64,000 nt of DNA from positions 124,001 to 188,000 of the forward strand of contig JARGSG010000236.1 of NCBI GenBank assembly GCA_030374805.1, given 5' to 3'. Position numbers and translations under genes: made by a program. Source of the DNA: Gracilaria gracilis. Its lineage: Eukaryota > Rhodophyta > Florideophyceae > Gracilariales > Gracilariaceae. Below the pieces are notes generated by a model. That model searched no databases. It was not told where the DNA came from and was given only the letters and a program-made list of their open reading frames with translations. The first letter of the stretch is position 1. Each line of letters opens with the position of its first letter. Shown piece by piece: positions 9,891 to 20,294 of the stretch.

Positions 9891-11537
9891 TCATACCAGA
9901 TGGGTGCGATATGGCAAGCGACGCCGACTGTTTCCCGACGAAGGAAGCGGTCGCAACATATAGGGAGGGGCGGTCAAATTGCTCCGCGGTAACGAACGTT
10001 GTTGCCCATTCTCGCACCATCCATTGGGATTATCGCCTGTCCAATCTGAAATACTCTCCTCCGCATCACACTCCGCAAAAGAAACGACCTTCGAAACAGG
10101 ACCCGTTGCTTGCTGGAATATGCGAATACGCCCCTTTTGTGTGCCATACACAATGCCATCGGCCACGCCAACGTTGGGGGCAAACACTGCGACGTTAATC
10201 TCGTCTTCCGGACCTCCGGTATGCCCCTCACTGACGTCCATGTCAGCGCACAAGCTTCGGATCAACTCGAAGCGTGGACTAATATGGTAGATGTCCACAA
10301 CGCGCACCTGCGGTGGCCGGCGATCAAGTGCGTCTGGCCGATCGCCCGCGGTAGCATCGTAATGTTCGGCTTGTACGCGAAGAACGGGGTTGGTAGAGCG
10401 AAAAGAGAAACCAGCGAGAAGATGGGTAGAGGTAGGGGAGAACTTGAGATTGGTAAGCGCACTGACTCTTCCGGCATCCAAGGGGGAACTATGCAAGACG
10501 GTGCCAATGTTGACATTTCCCCGTTTAACGAGCGACATGACGGCTATATGAAAGTCGTTGGGTTGATCGCACGGGATGGGAATACATGCAGCAAGCATGG
10601 TACCGCACGGCGAGAAGTGGATGCCTGCATCGTTGTACGCGACAGCGCGAGGAACGACGAGAATAGGCTCGGAATACTTGTCGCCTAGGCGGCTGTTGAA
10701 GCGATGCACGACGAGTTTGAGGGTGAACTGCTCCCTGGCAGTGTTGGGAGCCTCGTGTACGAGCGAGGTTGTACGCGTCTCGTTCTTCTCGCCCGTCATG
10801 AGCATGGTGCCGGAGGGGTGAAAGTCGACCATGTGAAAAGGTTGACGGCCCTCGATAACCTGACGTGGAAGGCCTGGTCGATTGTGGCCGTCGAGCTCTG
10901 AAGAAGTGTTGGGATCGTTGTCTGCAGTGGGTTGCATCCATTGCCACAACATCAACTTGCGACCGGAGGTGACGGCGAGCAACGAGCCGTCGGGCGAGAA
11001 GCTGACGCAGGAAATGCTGGCACCAAAGGTGTGACGGCGGATGCAGTCTTTCTTGGCAACGTTCCAGATGCGACACTCATGGCCAATACAGCCCGAGGCG
11101 AGGATGGAAGAGTCGGTGGGATGAAAGCGCACGGTCCAAGGCGTGCGCGGATGCCCCTCTAAACAGGCAATCTGGTTGCCAGAGGGGTACTCGAAGACCT
11201 TGACGGTGTGATCGCCGTGGGTGGAAGCGTAGTAACGGGCGTCATGACTGAAGGCGATACTGATGGTGCTGCGCACGAGCGGCACGGCCTTGTCTAGGGG
11301 GACGTAGCGACCGGCGTCGAGGGTGCGGAGGGTGTTTCCTTCCACCCACGAGTGCAAGGCGTGGTTACAAGCGTCGGGGGCGCCCATCTCCCTGGCGCGC
11401 ACGAAGTAATGGCCGGTGGCGCGGCGGGGGCGGCGACGCACGCTGGACATATCCATGTCGGTATCGGGGGGCGGGGGCGGTAAATGGGGGACGTGGTACG
11501 GCTGTGGGAGCATGGGAGTGAAAGACAAGGGCTGCAT
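9891..11537 (-). CDS. AMBRA1: AMBRA1/DCAF3-like WD40 protein
   Basis: A 548-residue protein with the split beta-propeller of AMBRA1. After a Pro-rich leader, three WD repeats lie at about 91-200 (STHGDHTVKVFEY, GHPRTPWTVRFHP, LAVTSGRKLMLWQW). After a spacer, further strands follow, including IHFSPCGTMLAACIP, TNLKFSP and YGTQKGRIRIFQ near the C-terminus. In animals AMBRA1 links Beclin/VPS34 autophagy complexes with CUL4-DDB1 ubiquitin ligases and promotes cyclin D loss. Plants have short relatives with just the propeller, and this protein is of that short kind. The frame is open for a further 127 codons upstream of the chosen ATG, but that part is GC-driven low-complexity sequence. The gene diverges from the MAP kinase gene. 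Confidence 0.85.
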   Translation of the reverse strand: MQPLSFTPMLPQPYHVPHLPPPPPDTDMDMSSVRRRPRRATGHYFVRAREMGAPDACNHALHSWVEGNTLRTLDAGRYVPLDKAVPLVRSTISIAFSHDARYYASTHGDHTVKVFEYPSGNQIACLEGHPRTPWTVRFHPTDSSILASGCIGHECRIWNVAKKDCIRRHTFGASISCVSFSPDGSLLAVTSGRKLMLWQWMQPTADNDPNTSSELDGHNRPGLPRQVIEGRQPFHMVDFHPSGTMLMTGEKNETRTTSLVHEAPNTAREQFTLKLVVHRFNSRLGDKYSEPILVVPRAVAYNDAGIHFSPCGTMLAACIPIPCDQPNDFHIAVMSLVKRGNVNIGTVLHSSPLDAGRVSALTNLKFSPTSTHLLAGFSFRSTNPVLRVQAEHYDATAGDRPDALDRRPPQVRVVDIYHISPRFELIRSLCADMDVSEGHTGGPEDEINVAVFAPNVGVADGIVYGTQKGRIRIFQQATGPVSKVVSFAECDAEESISDWTGDNPNGWCENGQQRSLPRSNLTAPPYMLRPLPSSGNSRRRLPYRTHLV

Positions 11538-12284
11538 GTTACGGGCGAACGAGGAAGCGACGCGCGGAGGCGGGGAGCACGGGAGAGGGAAAGAGGGGAG
11601 AGAGGGGGGGGATTTTGGTTTTGGGAGGGGGAGGAAGATGGAGGGGGGGGGGGGGCGGGGGGGCGGGCTGGCGTGTACGTAGGTGGCCGAGGACGAGAGT
11701 CTCGAGCGGAGCGGCGGACACGGACAAACAGGTGCGCGACCAAACAAGCGCGGTGCGGCTGGCTGCACACGGGGAAGCAAAAAAACTGCCGCCGCGCCGC
11801 GCCGCGCAGCGCCGCGTCGCGCTCTCAGCGCGCTGTCGCCAGCAGCGGCGTGTGCGCGCCGCGCAACCTGCGGCACGCGGCGCGCGCGCGCTGTACTGCG
11901 TGGCGCCCGCCAGCGCAACCGTCGTGGCCACGCGCGCCGTCAAGCCGCCCTTCTGCCACCCACATACTGAAAAGCGCCCACGCCGTGTGTGACACTGCCT
12001 TTTGCCACTTCTTCCCCCCCCCCCATGCTACCCCCTCCTGCCCTTTACCCCCTTCCCCCTTCCTCCTTCCTCCTTCCTCCTTCCTCCCCCCTTTCGTTCC
12101 GTACTCTATATCCCCTCCCTCTTTAACGCCTCTTTCCTTTTACCTTTTCCACACTCATTCCCCATTTCACCCCCTTCGCTCGGCCGCCCCTCTCTCCCCC
12201 GCTCTTAACACCGCGCCCAACCTACGCCACTTGTGCCACCGTTTTTGTGCCTCCCCAACCAACTACCCCCGCAACCCCGCAGCC
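11538..12284. promoter_or_regulatory. GC-rich bidirectional promoter and pyrimidine-rich leaders
   Basis: The AMBRA1-like and MAP kinase genes diverge from here. The centre (about 11790-11920) is dense in CGCG and GCCGC. On the AMBRA1 side the minus strand is a C/T-rich tract (11545-11680). On the kinase side the plus strand is C/T-rich at 12006-12210, with a repeated TTCCTCC microsatellite at 12058-12092. Each gene therefore seems to start with a long polypyrimidine 5' leader. Confidence 0.55.
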
Positions 12285-13790
12285 ATGCCCACCGCAGACG
12301 AAGCCGCAGTGGCCAAGCGCCGCCGCAAGGAGCAGATCAAGGCGCATTTCTTCAACGCGCCGTTGGCCATCAACCGCTACCGCGTCACCAACCTCATCGG
12401 CGAGGGCGCGTACGGCATCGTGTGCTCCGCCATCGACACGGCCACCAAGGAGAAGGTGGCCGTCAAGCGCATCCTGCGCTGCCTGGACACTCACCCCATG
12501 GCCACGCGCATCCTGCGCGAACTCAAGTTCTTGCGCTTGCTCAAGCACGAGAACATCATTCAAATAAAGGACGTGCTGTTACCGGGGCAGCTGGACAAGT
12601 TCAACGACACCTTTGTGGTGTTCGAGCTCATGCCCACCGACCTCAACCGGCTGCTGCGCTCCAACAGCAGCAACTTGAAACCGGAGCATATCAAGTACTT
12701 TATGTTCCAGCTTTTGAGGGGAATCAATTTCATGCATACCGCGCGCGTGTTTCACCGTGACCTCAAGCCCAACAACATCCTCGTCAACTCCAGCTGCGAG
12801 CTGCGCATCTGCGACCTAGGACTGGCGCGCGCCGCTTTCCAGAACGGGCCCGAGACACGTTTCTGGACCGACTATGTGGCCACGCGCTGGTACCGCGCGC
12901 CGGAGCTCATCATGGAGTACCTGACCGACTACTCCACCGCCATCGACATGTGGTCGGTAGGGTGCATCTTCGCCGAGCTGCTGGGCGGCGGCAAAGTTTT
13001 GTTCCCGGGCAAGAACTCCAAGCACCAGTTTGAGCTGATCACGGACGTGATCGGGTCGCCGCCGCCGCAGGCGATCGAGAAGCTACGCAACCCGCAGGCC
13101 AAGCGCGTGCTGATGCAGTTCCAGAACCCCAACAAGCCTACGCGGCCGCTGGAGACGCTGTTCGCCAACGCGGACCCGCTGGCGATCGACGTGCTGCGCG
13201 GGATGCTGGCGTTCGACCCGGGCGAGCGCATCTCGGCGCTGGACGCGCTGAACCACGCGTACTTTTCGGAGTACCGACACCTGGGGCTGGGGGCGCGCGC
13301 GGCGCCGCTGCCGGACTGGGAGTTTGAGTTTGAGCGCAAGCCGCTGTCGCCGCAGGAGATGCGCGAGGAGTTCCTCAAGGAGATCCTACAGTACCACCCG
13401 CGCAGCGTGGACGTGGTGCGGTGGTGGGGGTCGGGACGCGAGGTGAAGGTGAAGAGCGCGGTGGACGTGTTTGGGCGACAGATGAACTCTGTGCAGCAGC
13501 AGCTGGGGGGGCCGCGGCTGCAGTTTGCGACGCTGGAGGAGAAGGTGATGGAGCAGCTGACGGAGGAGCGGGGGTTGCGCGGCGGGGGGTACGCGGCGTC
13601 GTGGCGGGGGGGAGCGGCGCCATGTGACGATGTCGGAGTCGGAGCTGGGGCATTACAACCGGCGATGAGGGGCGTGGGGGGGGGGGGGGGGGGCAATGGA
13701 CAGTGGACAGTGGGGAGGAGTGTGTGTTGTTGTTTGTTTGTTGGGGGAGGAGGGGGGGCCGGGGGGGCGGGGGCGCGTTTTTGTATGTAG
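12285..13790 (+). CDS. MAP kinase, TDY class
   Basis: A serine/threonine kinase with the full MAP kinase core at about residues 32-335: glycine loop GEGAYGIV, ATP lysine in VAVKRI (about 61), HRDLKPNN (Asp about 159), DLG in place of DFG (177-179), and the activation loop FWTDYVATRWYRAPE with the dual phosphorylation motif TDY at 195-197. The segment after the core (FEFERK, EILQYHP, SAVDVFGRQ, FATLEE) matches the C-terminal extension of plant TDY MAP kinases. The start is the first ATG that gives a family-like N-terminus. The last 70 residues or so are Gly-rich. They follow a run of seven Gs at 13606-13612, after which another frame would end in MSESELGHYNRR at about 13668. The true C-terminus is therefore uncertain. 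Confidence 0.9.
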   Translation: MPTADEAAVAKRRRKEQIKAHFFNAPLAINRYRVTNLIGEGAYGIVCSAIDTATKEKVAVKRILRCLDTHPMATRILRELKFLRLLKHENIIQIKDVLLPGQLDKFNDTFVVFELMPTDLNRLLRSNSSNLKPEHIKYFMFQLLRGINFMHTARVFHRDLKPNNILVNSSCELRICDLGLARAAFQNGPETRFWTDYVATRWYRAPELIMEYLTDYSTAIDMWSVGCIFAELLGGGKVLFPGKNSKHQFELITDVIGSPPPQAIEKLRNPQAKRVLMQFQNPNKPTRPLETLFANADPLAIDVLRGMLAFDPGERISALDALNHAYFSEYRHLGLGARAAPLPDWEFEFERKPLSPQEMREEFLKEILQYHPRSVDVVRWWGSGREVKVKSAVDVFGRQMNSVQQQLGGPRLQFATLEEKVMEQLTEERGLRGGGYAASWRGGAAPCDDVGVGAGALQPAMRGVGGGGGGNGQWTVGRSVCCCLFVGGGGGAGGAGARFCM

Positions 13791-14349
13791 ACGACGAGGA
13801 GTTTGGAGCTATACTCTACGACGGGTCCAGTGGTAAAGAGCGCGCGCGCCCAATGGCGGCGGCGCACGTCGGCGGCGCTGACGCGGCGGCGGCTGCGGCT
13901 GCGCGGCGGCTGGCGGCGGCGTTGCTGCACTTGCTGCGCGGCGCGCAGCGTGCTCGTGTGACGCGCCGCCGCCCCCTCCCCTTCGTTTGGCGCTTTTGCG
14001 CACAGCGCACAGCGCACAGCGCTGTGTGCGCCGCGCGCCCGATCTACTCGCGCGTCCTTCGCCCCCGCCCGCCGCCCCCGCCACCTTCCGCCAGCTTCGC
14101 TCCGCCGTCCGCCCGTCCCCATCCCCGTCCCCGTCCGCTGCCCCCTCCCCTCCCTTCCTCTCCACATCCCACACCCACTCACCCTCCTCACACCCCTCTT
14201 CCGCCGCCCGCTACATCCCCCCGCCGTCCGTCCCCTTCTCCTCCCCCCCTACCCCTACCCACACCGCTACTACTGCCGCCGTCCACCCCCTCGCCCTCCC
14301 TCCTCCCACCCCCGGCGCCGCCGCCATTGGATGTGTCCGACCTCTTCGC
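13791..14349 (+). promoter_or_regulatory. GC-rich promoter and C/T-rich leader
   Basis: The stretch resembles the upstream region of the MAP kinase gene: a GCGCGC/GCGGCGG core, a CCAAT motif near 13849-13853, and then a C/T-rich tract at 14050-14320. TTTGGCGC at 13986-13993 fits the E2F/DP consensus TTTSSCGC. One 8-bp match is weak evidence of regulation. Confidence 0.35.
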
Positions 14350-16265
14350 ATGCGCGTCGCCGCACGCGTGGGCCGCCGGCGCTCGCGCCGCCGCACCCCG
14401 TCCGTGGCCGAGCTCGCCGCCGCCGCGGGCGACGCCGCCGCTACCGCCGCCGCCGCCGCCGCCGCCGCGCCGCCGCCGGCCGCCGCCTCGCGCCGCCGCT
14501 GGTGTGCACGCCCGTGGTGGACGCCGCGCTGCTCGACCAGCCGTTCATGGACGACGCCTACGGCATGCACGCCGCCGCCGCGGGCGCGCCGCTGGCGCCG
14601 TCGCCCATGTTCGCCCCCGTGGACGACGACGACGCCGCCGTGTGGCCCGTGTGCGACGACGCCGCGCTGGGCGCGCAGCTGCTCACGCACGACGCGCTGC
14701 AGCTGCCCGGCAGCGCGTTCAATTCGCCCGCGCCACCGCCGCCGCCGCTGTGCGTGTTCGTGGAGGCGCAGTCGCCGGACGCGCGCGTGCGCATGGGCGC
14801 TGGCGGCGGCCGCCGCCGCCGACGGCGTCGCCGCCGCCGCCGCCGCGCCGTTCGGCGACCTGCAGCTGCCGTCGCCCATCTGCCACGCGGCCGCGCCGTG
14901 CGGCGCGCAGCCGCTGCTGCCGCGGTCCGTGTCGCCGTCTTCTAACAATAACCGCGTCACGCGCACGCTTTCGCGCTCTACTTGTCACACGTCGTCGCCG
15001 CCGCGCGCGCCGCCGCCCGTCACCGCGTCGCGCGTCAACAAGAAGCCGCGCAGGAAGCGACAGTCCGCGTCGTCGCGCGTCGCACGCGCCAAGTCGCAGC
15101 CGCAGCTCGTCGTGCATCCGTCGCGCACGCAGCAGCCGTTGCAGCCGCGACAGCCGTTGCAGCCGCGACAGCCGTCGCCTTCCCCGCCCCCGCCGCCCCC
15201 GCCCCCGCCTCCGTCGGCGCCTTTGCAGCGCCATTTGGCGCTTAACATCGCGCTGCCCTTGTCCAAGTCGCCGCCGCCACAGCTTTCCAACCTCGTGCAG
15301 CTGTCGTCGTCCCAAACGCCTACTACGGCGGCTACGCCGTCCACCACCAACTCCATACAACGTTCCCCGCCGCGCACCCCCTACTCTACCGCCCCGTCCA
15401 AACCCATCGCCCTTGCACCGCCACAACATCCTCTTGCTAACAATTCTTCACATCCCAATATATCCGCTCAACTTTCTTCCCATACCGTCCTCACTAATCC
15501 CGCCGCGGTCGCCGCCGCTGCCAGCCATTCCAAGTCGCACCATCAAACCGGCTCCACCTCTACAAAGCATGTCGCGTCCAACTCAACAAAGACGCCAAGG
15601 GGCTCTCGCCGCGACAAGCTCTCGCGTGCCGCCAAGCTTCTCCGCGTTCGACAAAAGAGCAATTGGTCAAGCAACTGCTCGACCTTGTGCGAAGTTCCGA
15701 CATCACGGAGGACCGCTTGAGAGGCGCGCTGGAGCCCGTGGATATCCCACATTACATCTCGCAATGTCGTGCGCATTTCGATGTTGTATACCAACTGCTG
15801 CCAGATCGCAACGCAGCGCCCGCGCAGCAGTTTGACAATGTTGCCTTCCACCGCTGCAAGGTCGCGCTGCTGTCGTTCAAGGCCGTTGTCTTGGATATTG
15901 GTAAGATGTTTGTGGACGCGTCTGTATGGGTGGATGTCTTGCGCTTTTGTTTGCCGGCGGCGCAGCTCAATGCTCAACTGCCGCAATGGACCGACCCTGC
16001 GCATAACAAAAGCAGGCTCCAGGTGCATGCCAAACTGGAGCATTTTGCTACGCGCGCTCTTAGTACCATGGGCAGAATGAAGCAGGCGCCGGTGTTGGAT
16101 CCGCGGGAAGCTGCCAAGCTGGTAGAAGCGTACAAACCGCTCATCCCGACCGTCGCATTGAAGCTGACAGAGCACATTGCCGCTCTTCATCCCACTGAGA
16201 TATCTATGCCTTCTGAGCAGCAACATGTGTCTGAAAGACCAAACGCGGAGAGCAGTGCAGTGTGA
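14350..16265 (+). CDS. Disordered hypothetical protein with a helical C-terminus (frame broken)
   Basis: No single frame covers this gene, but protein-like sequence passes between frames. Frame A starts with MRVAARVGRR. Another frame carries LLDQPFMDDAYGMH and an acidic DDDD stretch (about 14500-14800). Frame A then resumes with a Lys/Arg-rich patch (VNKKPRRKR) and a long Ser/Pro/Gln-rich region to about 15650. A third frame carries the conserved-looking end, KEQLVKQLLDLVRSSDI to GRMKQAPVLDP. The shifts sit in GCC/GCG runs, so sequencing or assembly error is more likely than decay. The roughly 200-residue C-terminal part is helical and I do not recognise it. The protein might be a nuclear regulator, judging only from its basic patch and disorder. 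Confidence 0.45.
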
Positions 16266-16971
16266 ACCACTGTCACTGCTTGTACGATCGTTTGTCTTTT
16301 GGAGACAGCGATTGCGAGGTGCAACTGGCTTACTTGTGTTGCTAAAGCAAAATGGAGAATTTGCAGTCACGGCGGAAGAGGTGCAGTTACACCTTCCCAG
16401 CCGTCTGCAATAACCTTAACGTCTAGTCTGCAACGCACGCACCGTCACGGGAACGCATGTGAACGGAAGACTGTAGTAGAGCTTGTTGACCGCATTTGGC
16501 AAATTTGTACAGTCGGATAGGTGATCGCGGTCCATTCTTTGTAAATTGTTTTCCTTCCACAGATTTGTTTTCAGAGACGGAGTGCTTGTTCTTCTTTTTG
16601 TGTTTTTACAAAGGGATCGATAGAAATGCGACAGCATGCTGATCATGTGTCATAGGCAGCGACTTGTCTTGCTGCCAGACGAGTCGTAACTTGACGAGGT
16701 AACAGTTTGGGCACTACATACTGAACTATTACGTGTACCTACTAAACTACAAGCAACAAGAAGGTAGAAGACAGAAAAAGATTGAAGTCACGAGGGACAC
16801 GACAAGAGTAAGCCCCATTCAGTTTACGCAGTTGAACTAGCACAGTTCATGACAGATTGTGTCGCGACATTCACAAGCTACACATGTGGTACAGTGGAAA
16901 CAGAGTCACACAACGAGGAAAAACACAAAGGTTAGCAAAACAGCTTGGAGCAGTGATAGCATAGTGGACAT
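16266..16971. other. gene-free stretch
   Basis: Short frames only. It probably includes the 3' end of the preceding transcript; nothing else is recognised. Confidence 0.4.
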
Positions 16972-17137
16972 TGGAACAGCTCAGGCTGACGTGCTGTGTC
17001 CTCACTCACGCATTCCGGAGTTTTTGGGTAAAATAGAAGTGGAATGGTGCCCTGTAGGACTGGAGCGGTACAATAAAAAAAAGCATAGCTTCATCATAGC
17101 CGTGGTGACGAAGGAATGAGAACTTACCGTCAGTGCG
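16972..17137 (+). repeat. 160-bp inverted repeat, left copy
   Basis: This segment pairs in inverse orientation with 19141-19300. Long identical blocks include TTCCGGAGTTTTTGGGTAAA and CTGGAGCGGTACAATAAAA, separated by small differences, for roughly 85% identity by eye. Its identity is unknown. On the minus strand it contains GACGGTAAGTTC, which resembles a splice donor. Confidence 0.75.
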
Positions 17138-17162
17138 CACACTCCATAACTATTCGGCGGGT

Positions 17163-17808
17163 ATGACAAGCAGCTCTGCGGAAGGTCTCGGCTCCGGGCA
17201 AGCCCATCTCAGCCACGACGACGTTCTCGACCAGAGGGTTCGACGCCTAACGTCCGCACTCTCTGCAGGCGGTTCCGGGGACTTTCACCCAAAGCGCAGC
17301 CGGCGATCGGCGTTGATGAAAGGCCTCTGCATTGCAGATCCTCTCCGTTTGAGAAGCTTCGAAGGAAGTGCTTCGTCGTGCCCGGTCGGACGGAAGCGAG
17401 CAGCGGATCACGACCAGCGCGCGGCTTTTATTGATCCAACCGCCGTCGAGGGGGGCGCGTATTGGGCACGTGTTCACGTGGAATACAGTCACACGACTTC
17501 CACGCCTACAATCGTGAGTGCTGCGGGTTGTCGGTGCTGTAACCTTACCGTGTACAACGGTACAGATCCGTGGCAAGTTGATCGTGGCGAAGGTATCTAT
17601 CTAAAACTTGATCTTATCACAGGCGGCGAAGGCGCTCCGCGGCGCGAGTGTTGGTGAGACAGACGCCTCTTCGCCGCCGCAGCCGCCGACAGACACGGGA
17701 CAAGACGTTGCTCACATCACTAGACATCTGCCGATCGAAATTGATACCGGCGTTTGTTCTTCTCCCCTCTTTACAACAAATATGCGGATGCGGGAAGCCA
17801 AGCTCTGA
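17163..17808 (+). CDS. Hypothetical protein, probable two-exon gene
   Basis: Proposed model: exon 1 at 17163-17513 (117 codons, MTSSSAEGLG to TSTPTI), an intron at 17514-17622 with GTGAGT at its start and CACAG at its end, and exon 2 at 17623-17808 ending in TGA. Together they give 178 residues. The intron falls between codons and has a CTAAAAC branch-like motif about 25 bases before its end. Without splicing, exon 1 would run on to a TGA at about 17655. The protein is Ser/Arg-rich and shows no known domain. The gene lies directly after the left inverted repeat and before UBAC2 on the same strand. Confidence 0.4.
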
Positions 17809-18119
17809 TAGGGTTTGCCAACCGCCACTGCAGCTCGCCTATCGTCTCAGCCCCGCCGATATTATATCGTCTGCACGTCTATCGACAGGCGCTCTTGCAA
17901 GCCGCAGCCCTGCATACAGCCAGTGCTTAGTTTAGGTGTCTTCTCACCATAAGAAGCGGGCCAGTCCAGCGGCAAGCAACCGTTCCGAATTTCACAACGC
18001 CCTCCTTGTTTGCTTCACGTTGCTCCGCAGTTTGACGCTCTCCGCTAATTCGTGCCGTCTGCGTCCTTTTTAGAACCTTCGATAGCGTGCTTCCTTTCTC
18101 ACATCTCACCCTTCCAAAT

Positions 18120-19001
18120 ATGCTCAATCAAGGTGGCCTTCCCGGGTTTTACAATGCCCCGATTACCAAAGTTGTCATCGTCTCCGTCGTTCTGTTTACC
18201 GTTTTTGGATCCATAACTAGTTCGCAGTATCGCTTGACGCTGCAAATGACCGATGTCGTCCAAAGACTTCAAATCTGGCGCTTGCTTTCTCATAACCTTG
18301 TCTTCACTACTCCCGGTGAGCTTATCTTTGGCACCATCTTATTGTACTACTTCCGCCAGCTTGAAAGGCAACTCGGTTCATCGCGATTTGCGTCGTTCGC
18401 AATCATCTCAGCCGTATTCTACACTGCTATCCTTGCATCTCTTCAACTCATATGGTCATCTGTACATTCAGCCTCTGGACCATACTCTCTTATACTCGCC
18501 TGTCTTGTTTTCTTCTATTTCGAGACGCCCAAGCTATACCGTTTCGAGGTTCTTGGTGCGTTAGAATTGTCCGACAAAACGTTTGTCTACCTCATAGCCA
18601 CACAATTGCTCTTGTTGTCGTCGCCTAGATCTCTGCTATCATGCGCTGCCTCGATTCTTGCGGGAATTATTTACCGCATCCCGATAATCCGCGAGAACGC
18701 CGATATGCCGGTCGTTATCATCTCGTTGTGTTCCCGCTATGTGCTCCCGCTGCTTGGCACCACCAGACATAGTAGCTCAAGGGGAAGATCGCGACGTCAC
18801 AATGATCCCAACTCGGCCAATCTCAGGAGACTTGAGGCAGCAGCCGTTCCTCCGCGGCAAACCACAACCCATGAAGCAGAGACAAGTGTTGGTACTCTTG
18901 TGTCGATGGGATTCTCAGAGGAGCAGGCAACTACTGCTCTTCAACGAACAGATAATGATTTGCAAAGGGCTACCGAACTCTTATTGAGTGAAGGAAGCTA
19001 A
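18120..19001 (+). CDS. UBAC2: UBAC2-like rhomboid pseudoprotease with UBA domain
   Basis: A 293-residue ER membrane protein. The N-terminus GFYNAPITK and the segment LQIWRLLSHNLVF through LIFGTILLYYFRQLERQLGS are typical of UBAC2 and its plant and fungal (Dsc2) relatives, which are derlin/rhomboid-like proteins without protease residues. About five hydrophobic segments follow. A Ser/Arg-rich linker leads to a C-terminal UBA domain (about 250-293, VSMGFSEEQATTALQRTDND) that binds ubiquitin. The family acts in ER-associated degradation and lipid-droplet protein trafficking. The ATG at 18120 gives the family-like start; upstream in-frame codons lack an ATG. A 97-bp piece of this gene is duplicated at 21984-22080. 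Confidence 0.85.
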   Translation: MLNQGGLPGFYNAPITKVVIVSVVLFTVFGSITSSQYRLTLQMTDVVQRLQIWRLLSHNLVFTTPGELIFGTILLYYFRQLERQLGSSRFASFAIISAVFYTAILASLQLIWSSVHSASGPYSLILACLVFFYFETPKLYRFEVLGALELSDKTFVYLIATQLLLLSSPRSLLSCAASILAGIIYRIPIIRENADMPVVIISLCSRYVLPLLGTTRHSSSRGRSRRHNDPNSANLRRLEAAAVPPRQTTTHEAETSVGTLVSMGFSEEQATTALQRTDNDLQRATELLLSEGS

Positions 19002-19140
19002 GCATCTTCTTGCAATTCAAACTTCTGCTCGGTTACATGCCGTTATCAATGCTCTGTTCGAAGCGAACCTCAAAAGCATTGCTTAACAGGATCTATCGAA
19101 CGTGCTTTCAAAATCACACACATCTCGCGATGAGAGCCGA

Positions 19141-19300
19141 CACTGATGGTAAGTTTTGTCCCGTTCTTCACCACCGCTATGATGAAGATTTGCTTTTATT
19201 GTACCGCTCCAGGCCTACTGGCACTATTCCACTTCTACTTTACCCAAAAACTCCGGAATATGTGAGTGAGGACACGCACGTCAGCCTGAGCCAATTCCAC
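19141..19300 (-). repeat. 160-bp inverted repeat, right copy
   Basis: This is the inverted partner of 16972-17137. The two copies enclose the two-exon hypothetical gene and UBAC2, a unit of about 2.0 kb. It lies 140 bases after the UBAC2 stop codon. Confidence 0.75.
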
Positions 19301-20294
19301 TTGTACGGCCAAAATTCGTTTCCGACCCGCTGAGCTAACGTTTTCTGTTATGTCAATCTAGGTCTTTCCTTCTATCATGTGAAACAACTGGGCTGTAATG
19401 GATGTCGGGGCAGACAGCCAGAGAGTCGTGGACAGCGATACTGGTAGTGAGCTCTCACAGATCATACGGAGCGAAAGTATGTGTTCTGCGAAGTTTGCGT
19501 TTGGAGAATGGGTGTGTGTGCAGAGATGTTAGATGGACTGATTGAAGAGGAGGTGTGATGATCGTCAGAATACTAGTATTCTGAAATATGCGATGGAAGG
19601 GGAAGATTTGTTCCCGAAGAGATTGCTTTGGTACGACGTCAGAGCGTGTCGACAGGTTGGGGGTGAGAATGAGTAGTTGCATATTGTCGATACTGGCGGA
19701 CGAGGTGAGGGTATGAAATGGAAGTAGAAGCCGTGGGTGCACTACAGCGTACTGGGTTCTAGAAGCCCGAAGTGTTCTTTCCACAATACTTTGACTGAGT
19801 GTTTGTGGTCACCTATCAAACTCGTGACAAGCTCCGTTTCGCTAATCAACTAGCAAGTCTTGGCAGAGTCATCTTCAGACAGCAGTACACCTCGTGACCT
19901 CGTGTATCCAAAAGTATTCCTTTCGTCGTAAGGGCAAATCTAAAACGATCTTGATCTCGAACTGAAGCACATGAAACTTGAAGTGATTCCTTCACCTCCA
20001 GCGTTTCCAGGACAAATTGAAGCGCAAGCCCCCGTCAACGCCTCTTTTGTTGACGTTACGCACCGGAAGCACGTTGTGTTTCATTAGCTCCCACCTCCTG
20101 GAAATAGAGGCTGAGCCAGCAGCCTCTGCTCCGCCCTACCGTCACCTTTTGTCGGGCCTAAAGAGTTTTAGTGTTGATTAGGAAGGGGAGCTCGTGGGGC
20201 TGAGCCATGGGGTTGCGCGAGCTGAAGAGAGGCTTATCAAGCTGGACAAGGGCAGGTGGTGAAACTTGTGGTACTGGCGGTGTCGGACATGCTG
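19301..20294. other. gene-free stretch
   Basis: No convincing coding frame or repeat is visible here. Confidence 0.4.

Noticed and set aside
12929-14191. 420-codon frame on the minus strand opposite the MAP kinase
   Set aside because: It mirrors a clear kinase gene and owes its length to GC-rich sequence; it contains no domain.
14211-14966. 251-codon minus-strand frame rich in His/Arg/Gly
   Set aside because: Antisense to a GCC-repeat coding region; composition only.
13703-15835. 710-codon plus-strand frame
   Set aside because: It starts in a leader region, is almost wholly Pro/Arg/Ala low-complexity, and skips the protein-like frames described for 14350-16265.
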